In this document: positions 21,632 through 34,501 of the stretch, one piece after another | Position numbering within the stretch: the first letter of the stretch is position 1 | How the letters are laid out: every line of letters begins with the position of its first letter | DNA from: Elysia crispata | Lineage: Eukaryota; Mollusca; Gastropoda; Plakobranchidae | DNA length: 64,000 bases | Assembly (NCBI GenBank): GCA_033675545.1 | Contig: JAWDGP010006562.1 | Coordinates: 541,501 to 605,500 of the forward strand | Reading direction: 5' to 3' | Program-made: the position numbers and the translations under genes | The notes under the pieces: model-generated | Told to the model about the DNA's origin: nothing | Databases searched by the model: none | What the model saw: the letters and a program-made list of their open reading frames with translations, nothing else

Positions 21632-24470
21632 CTACATGTTTAAGAAAAAATAAGATAAAGAATGTCTAAAAATATGGACATCGAACATGCAATCAACTTA
21701 ATTGAGGTCCTTCGGATTCCAAAATGTGGATCCTCTCAATAAGAAAACTACCCTTAGCCATCAATGTGAAGAAAAAAAAAGGATCCGCTCTTTACTCTGT
21801 TTCTGCTACTAGACCTGGATTAAGGCACAATATAATTGCCTGAAAATTAAGAACGCATTTCGTCCAGGGCTCTGCCCTGGTAGGGGGTCAGAGGGACAAC
21901 CCCTGAAGCTGAAAAATTTTCATCACAAGCAATGCCCAAAATCTTATATCCCGGCATATCTTCCTCGGATTATATCAATTAACATTGATAACAATAAACA
22001 ATAACACTTTGCCAGCTTTTTTCAGGCCCATCTTTTCCTGACACATTTTCCTTGAATTATTCTAATTTATATGAATAAACATTTACATTTTGTCATATGA
22101 CATTTGCTTTTCTTACTACAATCTGGTCTATGATTGCAAAAAAAAAAAAAAAAAAAGGACAAAATGCCAAGCCTGGTTTTGACAATTTTATTTCATAATT
22201 TGAGAGGTAATCCCCATTCCAATCCTTTTCTTCTACAGTTCTAGCCACTGCAATCGAAACTTTTTTCTAATTCCATAAGAACTGGACACACATTTTTTTA
22301 CTGAACTTTTTGAAATCGGTAAATGCGAACGGCGTAAGCAGGAGCATTCTCTTCTCCTTCCCCAAACTAAAAACAAAATTTGATACTATTCAGAACCATG
22401 ATTGTGGGGCATTTTTTCCGAAACAATTTAGCTCATCTTTTCCTGTTCTCAGACTAAGTAAGAGGTTGAATGGCCTGTAGCCCATCTACAGCTGTTGTTC
22501 CACCCTCCTCCCCCCAAATACTATTGCTTTCTGTGTTTTACTAGTTCAACTGAGCACCATAAAGGTTTACTCATCTGGATGTATAAAGGCCTATATTCTA
22601 GCGTACATATTGAGCACTGCTCCGCTTATCTTTGTCTTTTCTTAAGGCATTTGAGTTGAATATAATATCGATAGCTCCCATTCTCGCCGTGTTAAAAGAA
22701 ATACGTGTATAACAATCTAACATTTAGATCTAGATAAAATTTATATTTATTTGCTTTAAAATGAAAATCACCTACTCATGTCATGTTGTGCCGTTTCGAT
22801 TATATAAAATATATAAGATTTAGATTTAGATCCATTCTAGATCTAGATCTTGCTCTGGCTCAACTTAGGATTTTCTTTCGATCTTAATAATCGACTAGAT
22901 TTAGATAATGTATCTCGACCCCCCCCCAAAAAAAAAAAAATAAAAAATAAAAAAAAAACTTTAAATGTTTACCCGTAATACCTACATTTGTATTTATTAA
23001 TCGAAATTCAAATGAAGAGATAAGAATAATCCTTTGCAGGAGCTGACGGCTAAGTTGGGTGTGAAAATGGAGAGAACAAAATTTTTCGGGCGAATGTACA
23101 ATATAGTAACAACTCTAAAGCACCAAAATCTTGGACGGTTCCGACTACAGTATAAATCTCGATATAAAAAAATAATGGAAAATACTTGATATCGATATGC
23201 TGTATCGCCCAGTTTTATACTTTTACACAGGTTGACGGAAAAATATTGTACTCGTCTTAGAATTATATTTTCATTACTTCTTTTTCCGTAAAATTTTGCG
23301 TAAGTTCAACTGTATGCCGTTTCGGATAAAAGTTTCCGTTAAGCAGGGGGCAGGATTTACCGAGGATCATAATTATGACTGTTTAAAATATACGGAAAAT
23401 TATCTTGTGTAAATTTGAGAAATAGGTTGGCCGTCTCTTCATCGGACTGTTCAGTCATCATGAAATCAGTCTAACATCTAGATATAGATACCTATCTTCT
23501 AATGATATCTTTATTGTCACAAATCTTGATGTATTTTTCAACCTTGTAGAAACTGGAACTGCACCTAGATGATTAGAAAGAAGAATCTTGGCCTCGCTTG
23601 GCCTATGCCGAGAAGGCGTCGTCACAATTTATTTTCGCAAATCCTCATAAATTCAGGCAATCATTGCTGTGTAACGTCGGCTTTGGCTGCCGGCATTCAC
23701 AAATCGAAAATTGGGCGGAATTCAGGCTCGGCGATAATCCAGCAATTGATTCACACCCAATTTGAGTACATTATTAGACTTTAAAAGGAACATTTCTCCA
23801 TTTTACGATTGCATGAAATCAGGCAATCGCCTGAAAACATCCAGGACAAGAAAATTTTGTGATAGAGCAGATAAGTTATTTTCTTCTGGAGCAAACTTAA
23901 ACCCTGCCTTAAGTTATCAACTTATTTAGTTTCCAAAATATGGATCCTCCCATTAAAAAAAAATTGAGAACATTGGTAAACTGCCCTTAGTGATCAATGT
24001 GAATAGTAAAGCCAGGATCCGCTCTTTATTCTGTTTCTGATATTCTCTGGGTTAATATGGACAGGTTAGCCCTTTTTTTCTGCAACAAATTAAAAGACAG
24101 ACTTAAGTTGTTTTTTTTTTTTTCTTTAAATCATTAACAAAAATTATAAACGACATTTCAGATGTCTTCGTGAAGGCAATGTCCAAGTAAAAGGAGAAAA
24201 CAGCAAGTATGTATCCCCTTTTGTTTGACCAAGAAATAATTCTAAACAATTCGACACAGTGAGATTTTTTATAAAGAACAAAGCGTCTGAAATCACAATT
24301 GGCAGGATGTTTACTTACTGAAACTCTGTGAATTGAAGGTCAGTCTATCTTTAGGCTAATGCATGGAGAGTTTAATAAGAAACATTCATATCTTCTTTTT
24401 TTTTAAATTTTGTTTGTTACCTCACCAAAACCTAATATAAAATGAAATTTGACTATCCCCTAAGACTTAC
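21632..24470 (-). other. MTR intron 2
   Basis: A 2.8-kb intron. Two related ~110-bp stretches, at about 21715-21815 and 23930-24045, both read TCCAAAAT.TGGATCCTC, then CTGCCCTTAG or CTACCCTTAG..ATCAATGTGAA and GGATCCGCTCTTTA.TCTGTTTCTG, in the same orientation. They flank the middle of the intron and may be ends of one element. A palindrome CCAGGGCTCTGCCCTGG lies at 21867-21883. Poly-A and C/A runs occur near 22138-22157 and 22918-22940. Confidence 0.65.
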
Positions 24471-24670
24471 CTTGTGAATTTTGTAGATGACTTCTGGTTT
24501 GCTCAAGCAAAGAATGTCATTATTCCCTTTAAGAGGGTGGGAGTGGTCCTTGAATATGTCACCTCTGAAGTCACTTTCCTCAAGTCTTTCTAACTGTATC
24601 ATAGTACCCATACCTCCGTCAAAGATCATGATTCTCTGCTTCATTGTCTCCTCAATACTCTTACGGGTGT
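24471..24670 (-). CDS. MTR: MTR coding exon 2 (start of homocysteine-binding barrel)
   Basis: 200 bp, residues 17-83. Acceptor cttaag at 24671-24676, donor GTAAGT at 24470-24465. Encodes the family signature [14 protein letters not shown] followed by the [16 protein letters not shown] segment and [10 protein letters not shown], the first strand and helix of the homocysteine-binding TIM barrel. It ends in phase 0. Confidence 0.96.
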
Positions 24671-26527
24671 CTTAAGAAAAGAAGGATATTTATTAAACAA
24701 ATAAATTAATAACCAATTAAATTAATTATGAATTTGAAGTACATGTATCACTAAAACAAACCTGCAATATGGCAAAACAACTTTGATATTAAATGACCTC
24801 TAGGAGTTGAATAAACTAAAATTAAGGAAGATAAATAATCAGAGACAGATACCTCCACGTAAGGCTGAGTGACACAGATCAATTCTCTTCATACCTCACC
24901 CCCTTAAAAAAAAATTAGGAAAGGCTCAGTCTCCAGCATATTAATCAAGGTTCAGGGCATTTTTTAAAATTCATCCACTACCATAAAAGGTTAAGTTTTG
25001 GAATACTCCATCCAACACTTAAATCTTATCTTGATTATTCAGTAGCACAGCTTTATATCACACTTTTCTTCCTTATCAGTATAGTGAACTTTGGAAAACT
25101 CAAAACCTGTATTTATCGTTGGTTTTGAATATATTCTCAAAATTTTGTTTACTCATACCAGGTCTGGTTTGACAAATTCCTAAAGATAATGTCACACTGA
25201 TGGCTCAAAATTATACTTGAAGTTGAAGAATTCCTTTACAAAACTGAGGTTTTATTTTTTCATGCTTTCGAAATCTATCTTTACCCATACACAGATGCGA
25301 GCTAGTTCAAAATGACTCATCAACTGTTTAAATCTTTATATATGTACCACTAAAAATATTTATGGCATGGACATTTATAAATTTTGCACCCTTGTCAAAT
25401 AAAAATTTTCAGTAAGTACTTCTTAGATTTAAATACGAAGCCCTCTCTATTTTCAAGTTCTAAATAAAGAGAGTTGTTGTTACAGCACAATTCTTCCGGA
25501 AAGGTAAAGATGGTAGCTTGTTAACAAGGCCTGACAATGTCACTATTGAGACCACTAGCATTTCTTTTGTGTGGTGATATCTTATCTCGACAACCAGAAA
25601 AAAAGCATTCCTTACTTCAGTGATAATGATTTTCGTGAGATTATTTTTTTCACCTCATACATAAATAATGGCCTCAGCTTCCTTTGGTTACACAGTCTGA
25701 GGAATTTCATGTATTCAGTTCCATATGAAACGTTTCCTCCCGAAACCATTTAATCTATATCCTCCATTCATAAATGATTTAATTACTGAGGCATAGTTTC
25801 GCATCTGGATTTGGATTGTTCATGAATTAATATTTAGCACTGCTGACTACAAATACTGCATCAAGCAGCTCTATCTCGCATAAGGCATTTTTTTTTTAAA
25901 ACTGTTGAAAACAGTCGGCTGATAGAATTGGAACTGCATCTTCTATGAGAGGAGCGAGAACACTTTGTGTAATATCATGATTGTAATGTGTGCAGCTTCT
26001 ATCATTACAATGAACTGTCTTTAGTATAGGTTTAATGTATTAAAAGAAAACAACTTTAAAACCCTGTATATGATTGTACTATTGGAAGAGATGATACCAA
26101 CTTATCTGTGAAATCAAGCTTTATCTGAAATCTAGTAAAGGTACCGGTACTTTAATATCTTACACCACTAATGTAGCTTTATGTAAAGACTACGTTTTGG
26201 TCACCCAGAAACCATGTCACTATTAGCATTAGGGGCTTGTTTTTGTTCATTTTTCCACAAGTTTTTAATAGACTACAGATTTTTACTGTAAAATGCTAAA
26301 TCAATGAGTGAAAAGATGTGATAATAACTCATTACTCGGAACCTTTTATCTCTGAAAAGAGTACGATGAAAACAATGTTCAGATGGCTTATAAAAGTTAT
26401 ATATAGTCCTACAATTTTCAAATTTGAGAGTTTCGAAATTTATAATATTCTGTGTATCATAATTTTTTACTCTTCAAGCCACAATCTGTTTGCTGGGTCT
26501 TACACTTAATTTTAATTTTATTCTTAA

Positions 26528-27200
26528 CTTACTTGCGGCGTATCCCGTTACTGTGACAGGATAGGCCTCCTGTTAGCTGGGGTGTTTCCCGTCGCTCCTA
26601 GTCCTAGTCCTACGGGATGGACTTTGATTTTCGATAAGTCCTATACTAATCGCGCTAAAGCCACGGCAAAAGTCCGAAAGGGTTGTATAACCATTTCCTC
26701 TCATCCATGCAGTTTTGTACCGATAAGCTTTCATATTTTTTGTTTAAGACGGAAAGTTACACCACTGCCCCAGAGGTCGAAAAGAGAAATTAGATCTAAA
26801 ACTATTTTTTAAGCGGAGTTGAATGTCAGAAAAACAGACATTTTTTTAAGTATTGGTGCAATCAAACGAAAGTGAGTGAAGGTGATTACAATCCAGAAAT
26901 TGATGAAAGTAATGATTCAGACTACATTGTATCTGAGGATAATTCCGAATCTACATTTAGGTCTAATTTTTAACAAAATGAAAATTTGCGGAGTTTTAGA
27001 AAAATTAAATAAATATCATCTCTCAAGATATCATTTTGTTGTTAATTTTATTCAAACTAGCATGTGTTGTTGTTACGTCTCAAATTTTGATTAAGAATGA
27101 GAGGGATTAGATATTTTTTTCTTTACAAATTTTTAAAAATACCCCAAAAAGCTCAGTCATGGGCACTCAAATTAATTCCAGACCCTCGGCCACAAGTGAG
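26528..27200. mobile_element. Piggybac-like element remnant (TTAA-flanked, 673 bp)
   Basis: Flanked by TTAA at 26524-26527 and 27201-27204. Termini CTTACTTGCGGC and CTCACTTGTGGC are inverted copies with two mismatches. TTAA targets are the hallmark of piggyBac transposons. Inside, a short open frame ending at about 26970 reads GDYNPEIDESNDSDYIVSED and ends NSESTFRSNF-stop, an acidic stretch like the N-terminal region of piggyBac-type transposases. The catalytic domain is absent, so this would be a deletion derivative. The assignment is inference from target site and composition. Confidence 0.6.
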
Positions 27201-30200
27201 TTAAAAATGCTACTATTTGCTAGTCTAAGTCTCTTTATCGGTCTAAATTGTAACTTCAACGTTACAAAGATATGACCCATTGCCAAATACAGGTGGCTTA
27301 GATCTATCAATCATGATTTTACGCCCATATGGCATGCCTGTATCTTGAAAGTTATAGACATTTCTATAACCCAAAGAAGCAAAGTTGTAGTATAGACCTT
27401 TGTTGAAGATATCATATAATTTCTTATAAGCACTTCAGTATTGACAGAGTTATTGCCCGTGATTGATTATACTAGCCAGAAATTGCCCTTGATACGTAAA
27501 ATAACACCAAAAAACGCTTTTTTCAAGCACTCATAGTCAAAACATTCTTTATTGAACAAATATTTTTTTTTCTTTAAAGGGTAAGAGTATATGAACAAAA
27601 TCAGACCCCGCACAATTTGGAAGTACTCCACAGACTCGTAAATTTATCATTAAATACTACATGCAATGTTTCTTTAGTCTAAAATTGCCTATCCATCAGG
27701 GTTATTGTTTGGGAATATGTTCAAAATTATTTGTATCCTTCTATTCATTATACTGTACCATTATGAAAACTACATTAACACAAAAAAATACATGTAAAAA
27801 AAAACAACAAAATGTAAAGAAGTCACGCCATTCTCTGCTAATAAGTTCAACTACTCAAGAAAGAGACTTGTGAATGAATTAAAAAAAAAAAAATTAATGT
27901 AACAGGTGCTGTTTTCTTGTCAATATCTTTGCTAAGTTTTAATTTTCATGAAAAATTATCAAGTCCATAATGAAAAAAGGAAAGAACTGATAGAAAAACA
28001 ATGAACTTTAACTCTTTAACAAATTTCATAACACTGATCATGTCAAAGATTTAAAAAAATAAACAACTATGCATAGAAAGTTTATTGAAATTATGTTGCA
28101 TCATGAAAATCAAAATAACTTATTGGTATACTTTATTGTAGACAATATTGCTCTTTTGTCTAAAAACAAGCATTTTGCACACAATAGTACATTCCAAGCA
28201 GTGGACAAAGAATTCAAACAAGAGGAGATGTATGTCATACAGAAATAAAAAGCTAAAAATCATAAATGATGATCATTTCATCCAATTTGATATTTCCCCT
28301 TCATTTAAAAAAAATTGCAAAGAATGAGCATTTTTGTAAATACATACATTTGCTAGGATTATAGCATGAAAATTTACAACTTCTACTTAAAATATGATCT
28401 TATGAAGTACATATTTATTTAAATTAACGGAGATTGAACTATGCATACACCAAACTGGTCACTTAAGTATTTTTTCATACAATTTGCATCCACCAAGAAT
28501 AAAATTTCATTCATGATATATGGCATCAGATGCACTTCAACTGACCTTTCATCATTCTAATTTGCATTGAGAAATGTTCTTGATAATTTGTGTTTAGATT
28601 GGGCTTTTCATTGACACCTAAGTATGTAATACATGTATGTCTTGCATCACACATGGAATGAGAAGCCTGGTAGCAACTACTATTTGATAAGTCAACTTTA
28701 AAATCTTCAAATCATATGCAATAAAAGTCAAAAGTGGTAACAGAACTGAAAATGAATTTTTCTTCAGGTATCAGGGCACCACCTTAAATTTAAATTTAAA
28801 TCATATACTATGCATTTCTGTAAACAGTATCAACAAACGTATTTTGTAGATTCAACTAAAGAAAAATCGAACAAATAAAATTAAAATTTCTGCTTCACAA
28901 CTAAATGATTGGTAATATCCAAGATGAATATTTTTAGCTTCAGCCACATACATGTACTTTAGTAGAGTCATTGACTTTTTCAATTTGTATCTCATACTGC
29001 TTTTTATCTTTTGCTCCTCCTCCTGCTTTAACAAGTTGTACCAACAATTCTTTACCAGTAATTTCTGCTTCAAGCAATAGGCTGCCCATTTTTCGTCACC
29101 CGTCTTTAGCCTGGCATGGTATTCTGCCTGATGCTTGGCTTTTGGATGTTTTCTTTGGAGGAACATGCTTTTTTTTCTTAGGCCTTCATGAAAAACTGTT
29201 CACTGAAAAAGGACAAAAATAAAAAGATTTAAGGACAAAAGGGCACTATTGTTTGACTCAGATCTTTTTATCTCTATTGAATGCAACTACTATAAATTAA
29301 ACATTTATCATAAAGCGTCAAGGATCAGTGACAAGCAAGTCATTTTGAAAAAAACAAACAGGTATGGTGACAAATCACCAGGTATACTGTTCTGTTTGGG
29401 TCCATCATACATACTATTACTACTTTTATCAGCTCTATTTAAAACAATGATACTTGTGAGCCTAAGAATGTAAAAGATAACATGGAAATGAAAAATAAGA
29501 TTAAGAGATTATTGAAGGGCACCATTCTAAATGGCTTAAATTGTATTCTAAAGACAAATCTAAATCGATGCAATAGCAATTGTAGAGACGAAAATTAGGA
29601 TTAGATTCTTTTTAGCCTGTTGACTCATAACACTTGAGCAGGAGCTGAAACAACAACAAAAAAAGGAGGAGTCAAGTCTACACAATTTCTCCTTCGAGTG
29701 ATGTTTTTTTTTTCTTCGTTTTTTTTTTTTTAATAAAAAAGAAATGGAAGATTGTGTGTATGAAGGGATTTTATAGGAATTAAATTGACCTTTTAATTTT
29801 CTGTAGTGCTTTTTCTATAGGTGGAGTAGAGCTGTTTTGATTATGAAACTTCTCAAATGGATAATCATGCATGATGCTAACAAATACCAGTAATAATTGC
29901 TACACTTAACAAGAATAGATGGAAGCGAAATAATCCTTGACCTCTTGATTACTTGTGCTAAAGACAAAAAATTTTGTTTGTCAAAAAGGTAAATGTAATA
30001 GTCTTCATAATATCTAGACAAAAAATAATACTGAATGATTATTCAAGAGGAAAATTTCAATAAAATTCCTACCAGCACTGGTAAGCGCTTTAAAGGGTTT
30101 GTATTATTGTCGGCTGCATGATTGATGTATCTGCCACCTGGACAACAAAAATTTTTTAAAAATTGTTCAAATTCTCCTTCTACTTTGGTACAAGTTGTCC

Positions 30201-30952
30201 TGAGTGATAAACCATTATTATTAAGCATATTGCCCAATTAAGTGGTAGCTGCATATATTTCATCCTCTGAAAGAGTGTGAATGGCTTAAGGTTAACAACA
30301 AACAGTACCCGCTGTGTGAATTTTATGAAATTTAAAAAAAGCATTTCATTCTATCCACAGAAATCAAAACTAGACTGTGTAATAAGCATTGCAACTGGAC
30401 CACTACTCCCAAACATTTTTATTTCGTTACAGAAACTTAAGTAAATAAATCCCAGTACTGTTTAATTCCAACTACTAATTTAATAAACTTTAAGAAATAA
30501 TATTTCAAAATAATACCTAAATTTCCAGAAATTGGAACTTGCACTACTTTCAGGAATGATGGCTATCAGCCATGATGAAAACAGTGCTCTATAACTTAAA
30601 TCCTTTGAAAGTTTGCACCTAAATCTAGATCAAGGTTGTTGAAAACCTTTTTTAGTTATCAATATTTAAACATTAAAATTAAGTTGCTGTTTTGGCACAC
30701 TTTATAAAAATGAAGCATGAGAGAAAATATAATAAAATAAAAAAAATGCAGGTTTCCTGTACTTCCCCAAAAACTAGATCTTGATCTAGATCTATCAAAC
30801 TTACACAAATTGACAAAGAAGATATTCCTGTTCAACTTTGCAAAAGTTATCTCACACTCTAATAAATGCACAAAACATATTGGCTCTAAAACTAAATATA
30901 AATTTCAAAAGATTAGGAGAACTGTTCTAGTTTTATTGTCTACACTTCTTAA

Positions 30953-31235
30953 CTCATTGTGTGCCAATCGACGATGTATCGTCAATATAGTGAGCCGCAG
31001 CTGTGCCAAGCGACGATGTATCGTCGATATAAGAACCAATGTTTGGTTCGCCATTAGTAGCCCGGTCATGAAACTTCCTAGTTTCCTATGAGAGATAACT
31101 CTAAATATATAATAAGTCATATTTACACAAAAATAAGCCAAACTGAAACCGAATTTTCAATGCATCCTCTAAAGACAATATGCACAGTAAAAATGGCCTG
31201 GCACAACCGTGGAAAACGCTCTGGCACACAACGAG
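30953..31235. mobile_element. piggyBac-like MITE, copy 1 (283 bp)
   Basis: TTAA at 30949-30952 and 31236-31239 flank termini CTCATTGTGTGCCA and (inverted) CTCGTTGTGTGCCA. Two internal repeats contain the near-perfect palindrome CGACGATGTATCGTCG, separated by AGTGAGCCGCAGCTGTG. No coding capacity. It is almost identical to the copy at 45655-45937, with the same length and orientation. Confidence 0.9.
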
Positions 31236-33419
31236 TTAAAAAAGACATGACTTTTCTTTAAATCTGAACCTTTTCATAACTTTTCCGAAAAATGTGATTT
31301 GACATAAAAAGTCATGTCAAGGGCTTTTTAGAAAGTGAAAGTAAATCAATTACCTGAAAATTACACAAAACAACGTTTAAAAACTTTTCTTATCACTTGG
31401 ATAGTGGTAGTACACTAATATTTTATGAAAACATAAAACTAACACGAAAATTTTAACTTGAGACAGCACTGGGAAGTTTCCATTTTGATTTCAAACTTGT
31501 CAAATTGTTTTAAGTGAGAGAAGATCCTAATATTTGTGAGAACAATAAGAAAAACCGAAAACATATATTAATACTTTCCAAGTTATAAAGAATATGACTA
31601 TGCAGAACTTGATGGATGCCTTTTCTTGAGATGAATTATCTAGATCTACATCTTCTCAGTGAATTACACAAAAATGATGAGTAAGACACTTTATTGACAG
31701 TTTAGTCAATTCCTTGACCCTTTAGTAAGTTAACCAAAAACAAGTCAATGTTATCAAAATAGAAAAAAAGTCATAGCGAAATTAAAAAAAAATATTGTTT
31801 AATATAACTCACCTTTGAAGATAGATTTGAGAGACTTTGAATGCGATGTTATGCAGGGTAGATCTACCAGTTGGACTAACTCTCAAGAGCCGCTCTTAGT
31901 TTGACGCGAAAAATGCGAAAGGTCATCGTGTCTCATGAGATCTTTTTCGAAAGTAATATCCGACAACTTTTCTCTTTTTTAAATGACCTTGAAATCTTAG
32001 AATTAGGAAATGTCCAGAGAATTTATAATTATAAAAATGAGGTTGTTAATATTTTGTCCGCTTTGGGTTTTTTTCGTGTAACTTTCCTCACAGTTTTTGA
32101 CACGAAAATGAATTGTGGCGATATTAAGACTAGACTCAACCTCCGACCACTTATTTTTGGGGGCCTCACCTTTTAAACCATTTTTCAACCCAATTAAATA
32201 ACTTGCCATAGTTTAAAAAAAAAAAAGAGAGCTACTTTCTTAGACATGTATTAGATTTTGATAAATTCAAACACCTAGGTGTATTTGACAAGAAAATCTT
32301 ATGTTGAGTTAGGTATTTTTAAAACACCCGGAAGACCAAATCAACGATTTTTTCCAGTAAAAAAGCATTTGAACCCATGGCTGCACTCCTTCCAATGTAG
32401 AAAAGTAACTGTTGAAGCTTTCTTAAAATGGTTTTACAGTGCAGTTTCCTGTTAGGTTTATTTTTCGATTTTTGTATCGATTTCATAGTTTGGAAGTCTG
32501 TAAAATAAAAACCAATTGATCAATCAAAACAAAATTTTGCATGTCTGTTGATTATTTGCATTTAAATAAGTGTGCCAAATTATAAATAGAACCGTTGTTT
32601 ACACACAAAGTTATGGCTCAAGTACTGCGGCGACGCATACAGATTTTATGCTTTATTTGGTAATGGGTCATATACAGAATGTATTATATTTATAGTACTC
32701 ATAGTCATAGAAAGCAAAGCTCTTGAATATATGAGCATTCACTTCACTTGTTGTTCCTCAAATACATACCACCAATCACCTTAGATTTTACAAATTTCAA
32801 GCATCACAGCCATGAACTTAATTTTTTTTTACTGTTTATCATTTCCGAAAATTTTTAAATGTTATAAGTGGCCCTGCACGCACCATCTATTATCACATAT
32901 TTATACAATTAAATGAATTATAAACAATGTTTTAAACTAACTTTATTCATAAGTTACTAAAAATATACATAAAAGGATAAATCAAATTTTGTATTTAATT
33001 GTAATATTTCGGTAATAAAATCCTCTACTTGAACAGCATATACCAAAGCTACCTTAATCAAAAAAAAAGCTACCAATACATTTAAGAGCAATTTGTCTTC
33101 CAAGGACTAAGCTGTGCCCATTTTTGCGATAACGTAACCAAGCTATTTACCTACTGTAAAAGAATGGGTTTGTAAGTGATGGCATTTTGAACAAAGATGT
33201 GTATGTGGAAAAAAATTAAAATAACTTTGTAAATTGAACCTCACAAAGCTCTTTTCTTTTTCATATTTTCTTTAGGAACAAGAAAAAAAGTCCAACCGGA
33301 CTTGACTCTCTTCTATAACATTATACTGTTTTCAGATTCTAGATCTAGATCTAGATCTAATTCTCTTCTTTCACTTTCGTTTTTCACAATTAAACCTTAT
33401 ACAACTGTTTAAGGCCTAC

Positions 33420-33468
33420 CTTGACTAGAAGGATTATCATGAAGGCTTGTTTGAATAGTCGGAGCCAT
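33420..33468 (-). CDS. MTR: MTR coding exon 1 (start codon)
   Basis: ATG at 33468 opens a 16-codon leader (MAPTIQTSLHDNPSSQ) plus one base, then a GTAGGC donor at 33419. The leftover G joins the two-base overhang of exon 2 to give Asp17. The resulting N-terminus places the catalytic cysteines at the human numbers, which is the main argument for this exon, since the leader itself is poorly conserved. The exon lies about 8.7 kb upstream of exon 2 and just downstream of an NRF1/ETS-like motif cluster. Confidence 0.8.
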
Positions 33469-33559
33469 TTCAATCTTTCAGTTTATCTTGCAGTACACAA
33501 GTTTATTCAAAATAAATTTTAGAATCGCTATAGGCAAAGTAATCCTCTGAAGATGTCGT

Positions 33560-33700
33560 AGTATAGAGATGACGATTTCGTTCCGGAGGTGGCAGACCAA
33601 ACAGCGCTCGTAAGAAAATTTTGTCGTTTTATAGCCTAGGCTGACCAAATTGTGCGCATGCTCATTAAATGGTTCCGGTTACGTGTAGGCTTGGATTAGG
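33560..33700 (-). promoter_or_regulatory. Putative MTR promoter region
   Basis: A locally CG-richer stretch starting about 90 bp upstream of the MTR start codon. It holds TGCGCATGC at 33653-33661 (close to the NRF1 consensus) and TTCCGG at 33673-33678 (ETS core on the minus strand), with no clear TATA box at a suitable distance. Both motifs are common at metazoan housekeeping promoters. That this is the promoter is inference. STX5 starts 11.6 kb away on the other strand, so sharing is possible but unproven. Confidence 0.35.
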
Positions 33701-34501
33701 GCTGTATCTAAATTTGTAGCAGAACCCTTCGGCGACAATGCCACAACCTTTGCCTACATCAGAAATATATCCAAATATTGAATAGATCTATCTAGCGAAA
33801 ATCCAAATCTAGATTAGATCTATTAGGTAGCCTAAACCTCATCTGGTCTCTATCGAAGGTAACAAATGTTTATTACTTTGTTAGATCTAGAATCTAGAAT
33901 CTATATCTTTTGCGATAGGCTATAGCAAAAAAAAAAACTCCAAAACCCTTCGGTCAACCCTTCAATACAGTTTCAGCTTTAGGCTATCTAACCCCAGATA
34001 AATTGGCTTTTAGCAGGACATTTTGGTATTATTATAGTTATCGGCCCAACTTACTTTAAGCAAATAAATTCTATATCTCTTAATGAATTTGATATGCTGA
34101 ACACGAATATAAAGGTTTTATTCGTCACAAAATTAGAAATACTTTTCAAGATATTTATGCTTTTTTGTGTTGCTCTATGTAAAATCCGGTAAACTACACG
34201 TTCCCAATTCGTCGAGAAACATTTTATTGGGAAACCTAAAGTGAGTTGGGCAGATATCTGCAAATTTACCTAAATCTTAAATTGGCAATGCACTAGAGAT
34301 CTTAGTGTCTCTTTAGTTTGGCTATAATCTGAAAATGCTCAGTAACTGAGTAAAATTACTCTAGGCAATACTGCTTTTAAACTGATTTCCAGCCTTGTTT
34401 TTCTTTGGTTTCATCAGGATTAGCTTACCTTGATCTTTTTAGGTTGACACTCTACACATTTCATCAAAAATTTCAAGAGAACCTTGCTGCAAATAATATT
34501 A

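Larger units (their letters stand above)
24671..33419 (-). other. MTR intron 1 (8.7 kb)
   Basis: The intron between the short leader exon and exon 2. It carries two TTAA-flanked elements (26528-27200 and 30953-31235). A stretch at 28950-29166 gives a protein-like minus-strand reading broken by a stop; I could not identify it. The rest is AT-rich and unassigned, with A- and T-runs and scattered TAGATC motifs, including ATCTAGATCTAGATCTAG at 33338-33357. Confidence 0.7.
4519..33468 (-). other. MTR: Methionine synthase gene (MTR), 5' part, nine coding exons
   Basis: Cobalamin-dependent methionine synthase transfers the methyl group of 5-methyltetrahydrofolate to homocysteine, giving methionine and tetrahydrofolate in the cytosol. 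Seen here: nine minus-strand exons (33468-33420, 24670-24471, 21631-21542, 12700-12631, 11965-11873, 8293-8127, 7419-7224, 6521-6460, 4586-4519), all with AG acceptors and GT donors and with phases that join without a break, encoding about 331 residues. Motifs in order are DGGMGTMIQ (34-42), [75 protein letters not shown] and GGCCGTQPSHI. The cysteines fall at 260, 323 and 324, the same numbers I know for the zinc ligands of the human enzyme, which supports the exon model and the chosen start. The folate, cobalamin and activation domains must lie left of the window. The introns are large and full of mobile-element debris. Confidence 0.95.

Noticed and set aside
24453-24644. MTR starting at the internal Met in exon 2 (24644)
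   Set aside because: The exon extends upstream to a good acceptor at 24671 and joins in phase to the leader exon at 33420-33468, which also restores the expected residue numbering.
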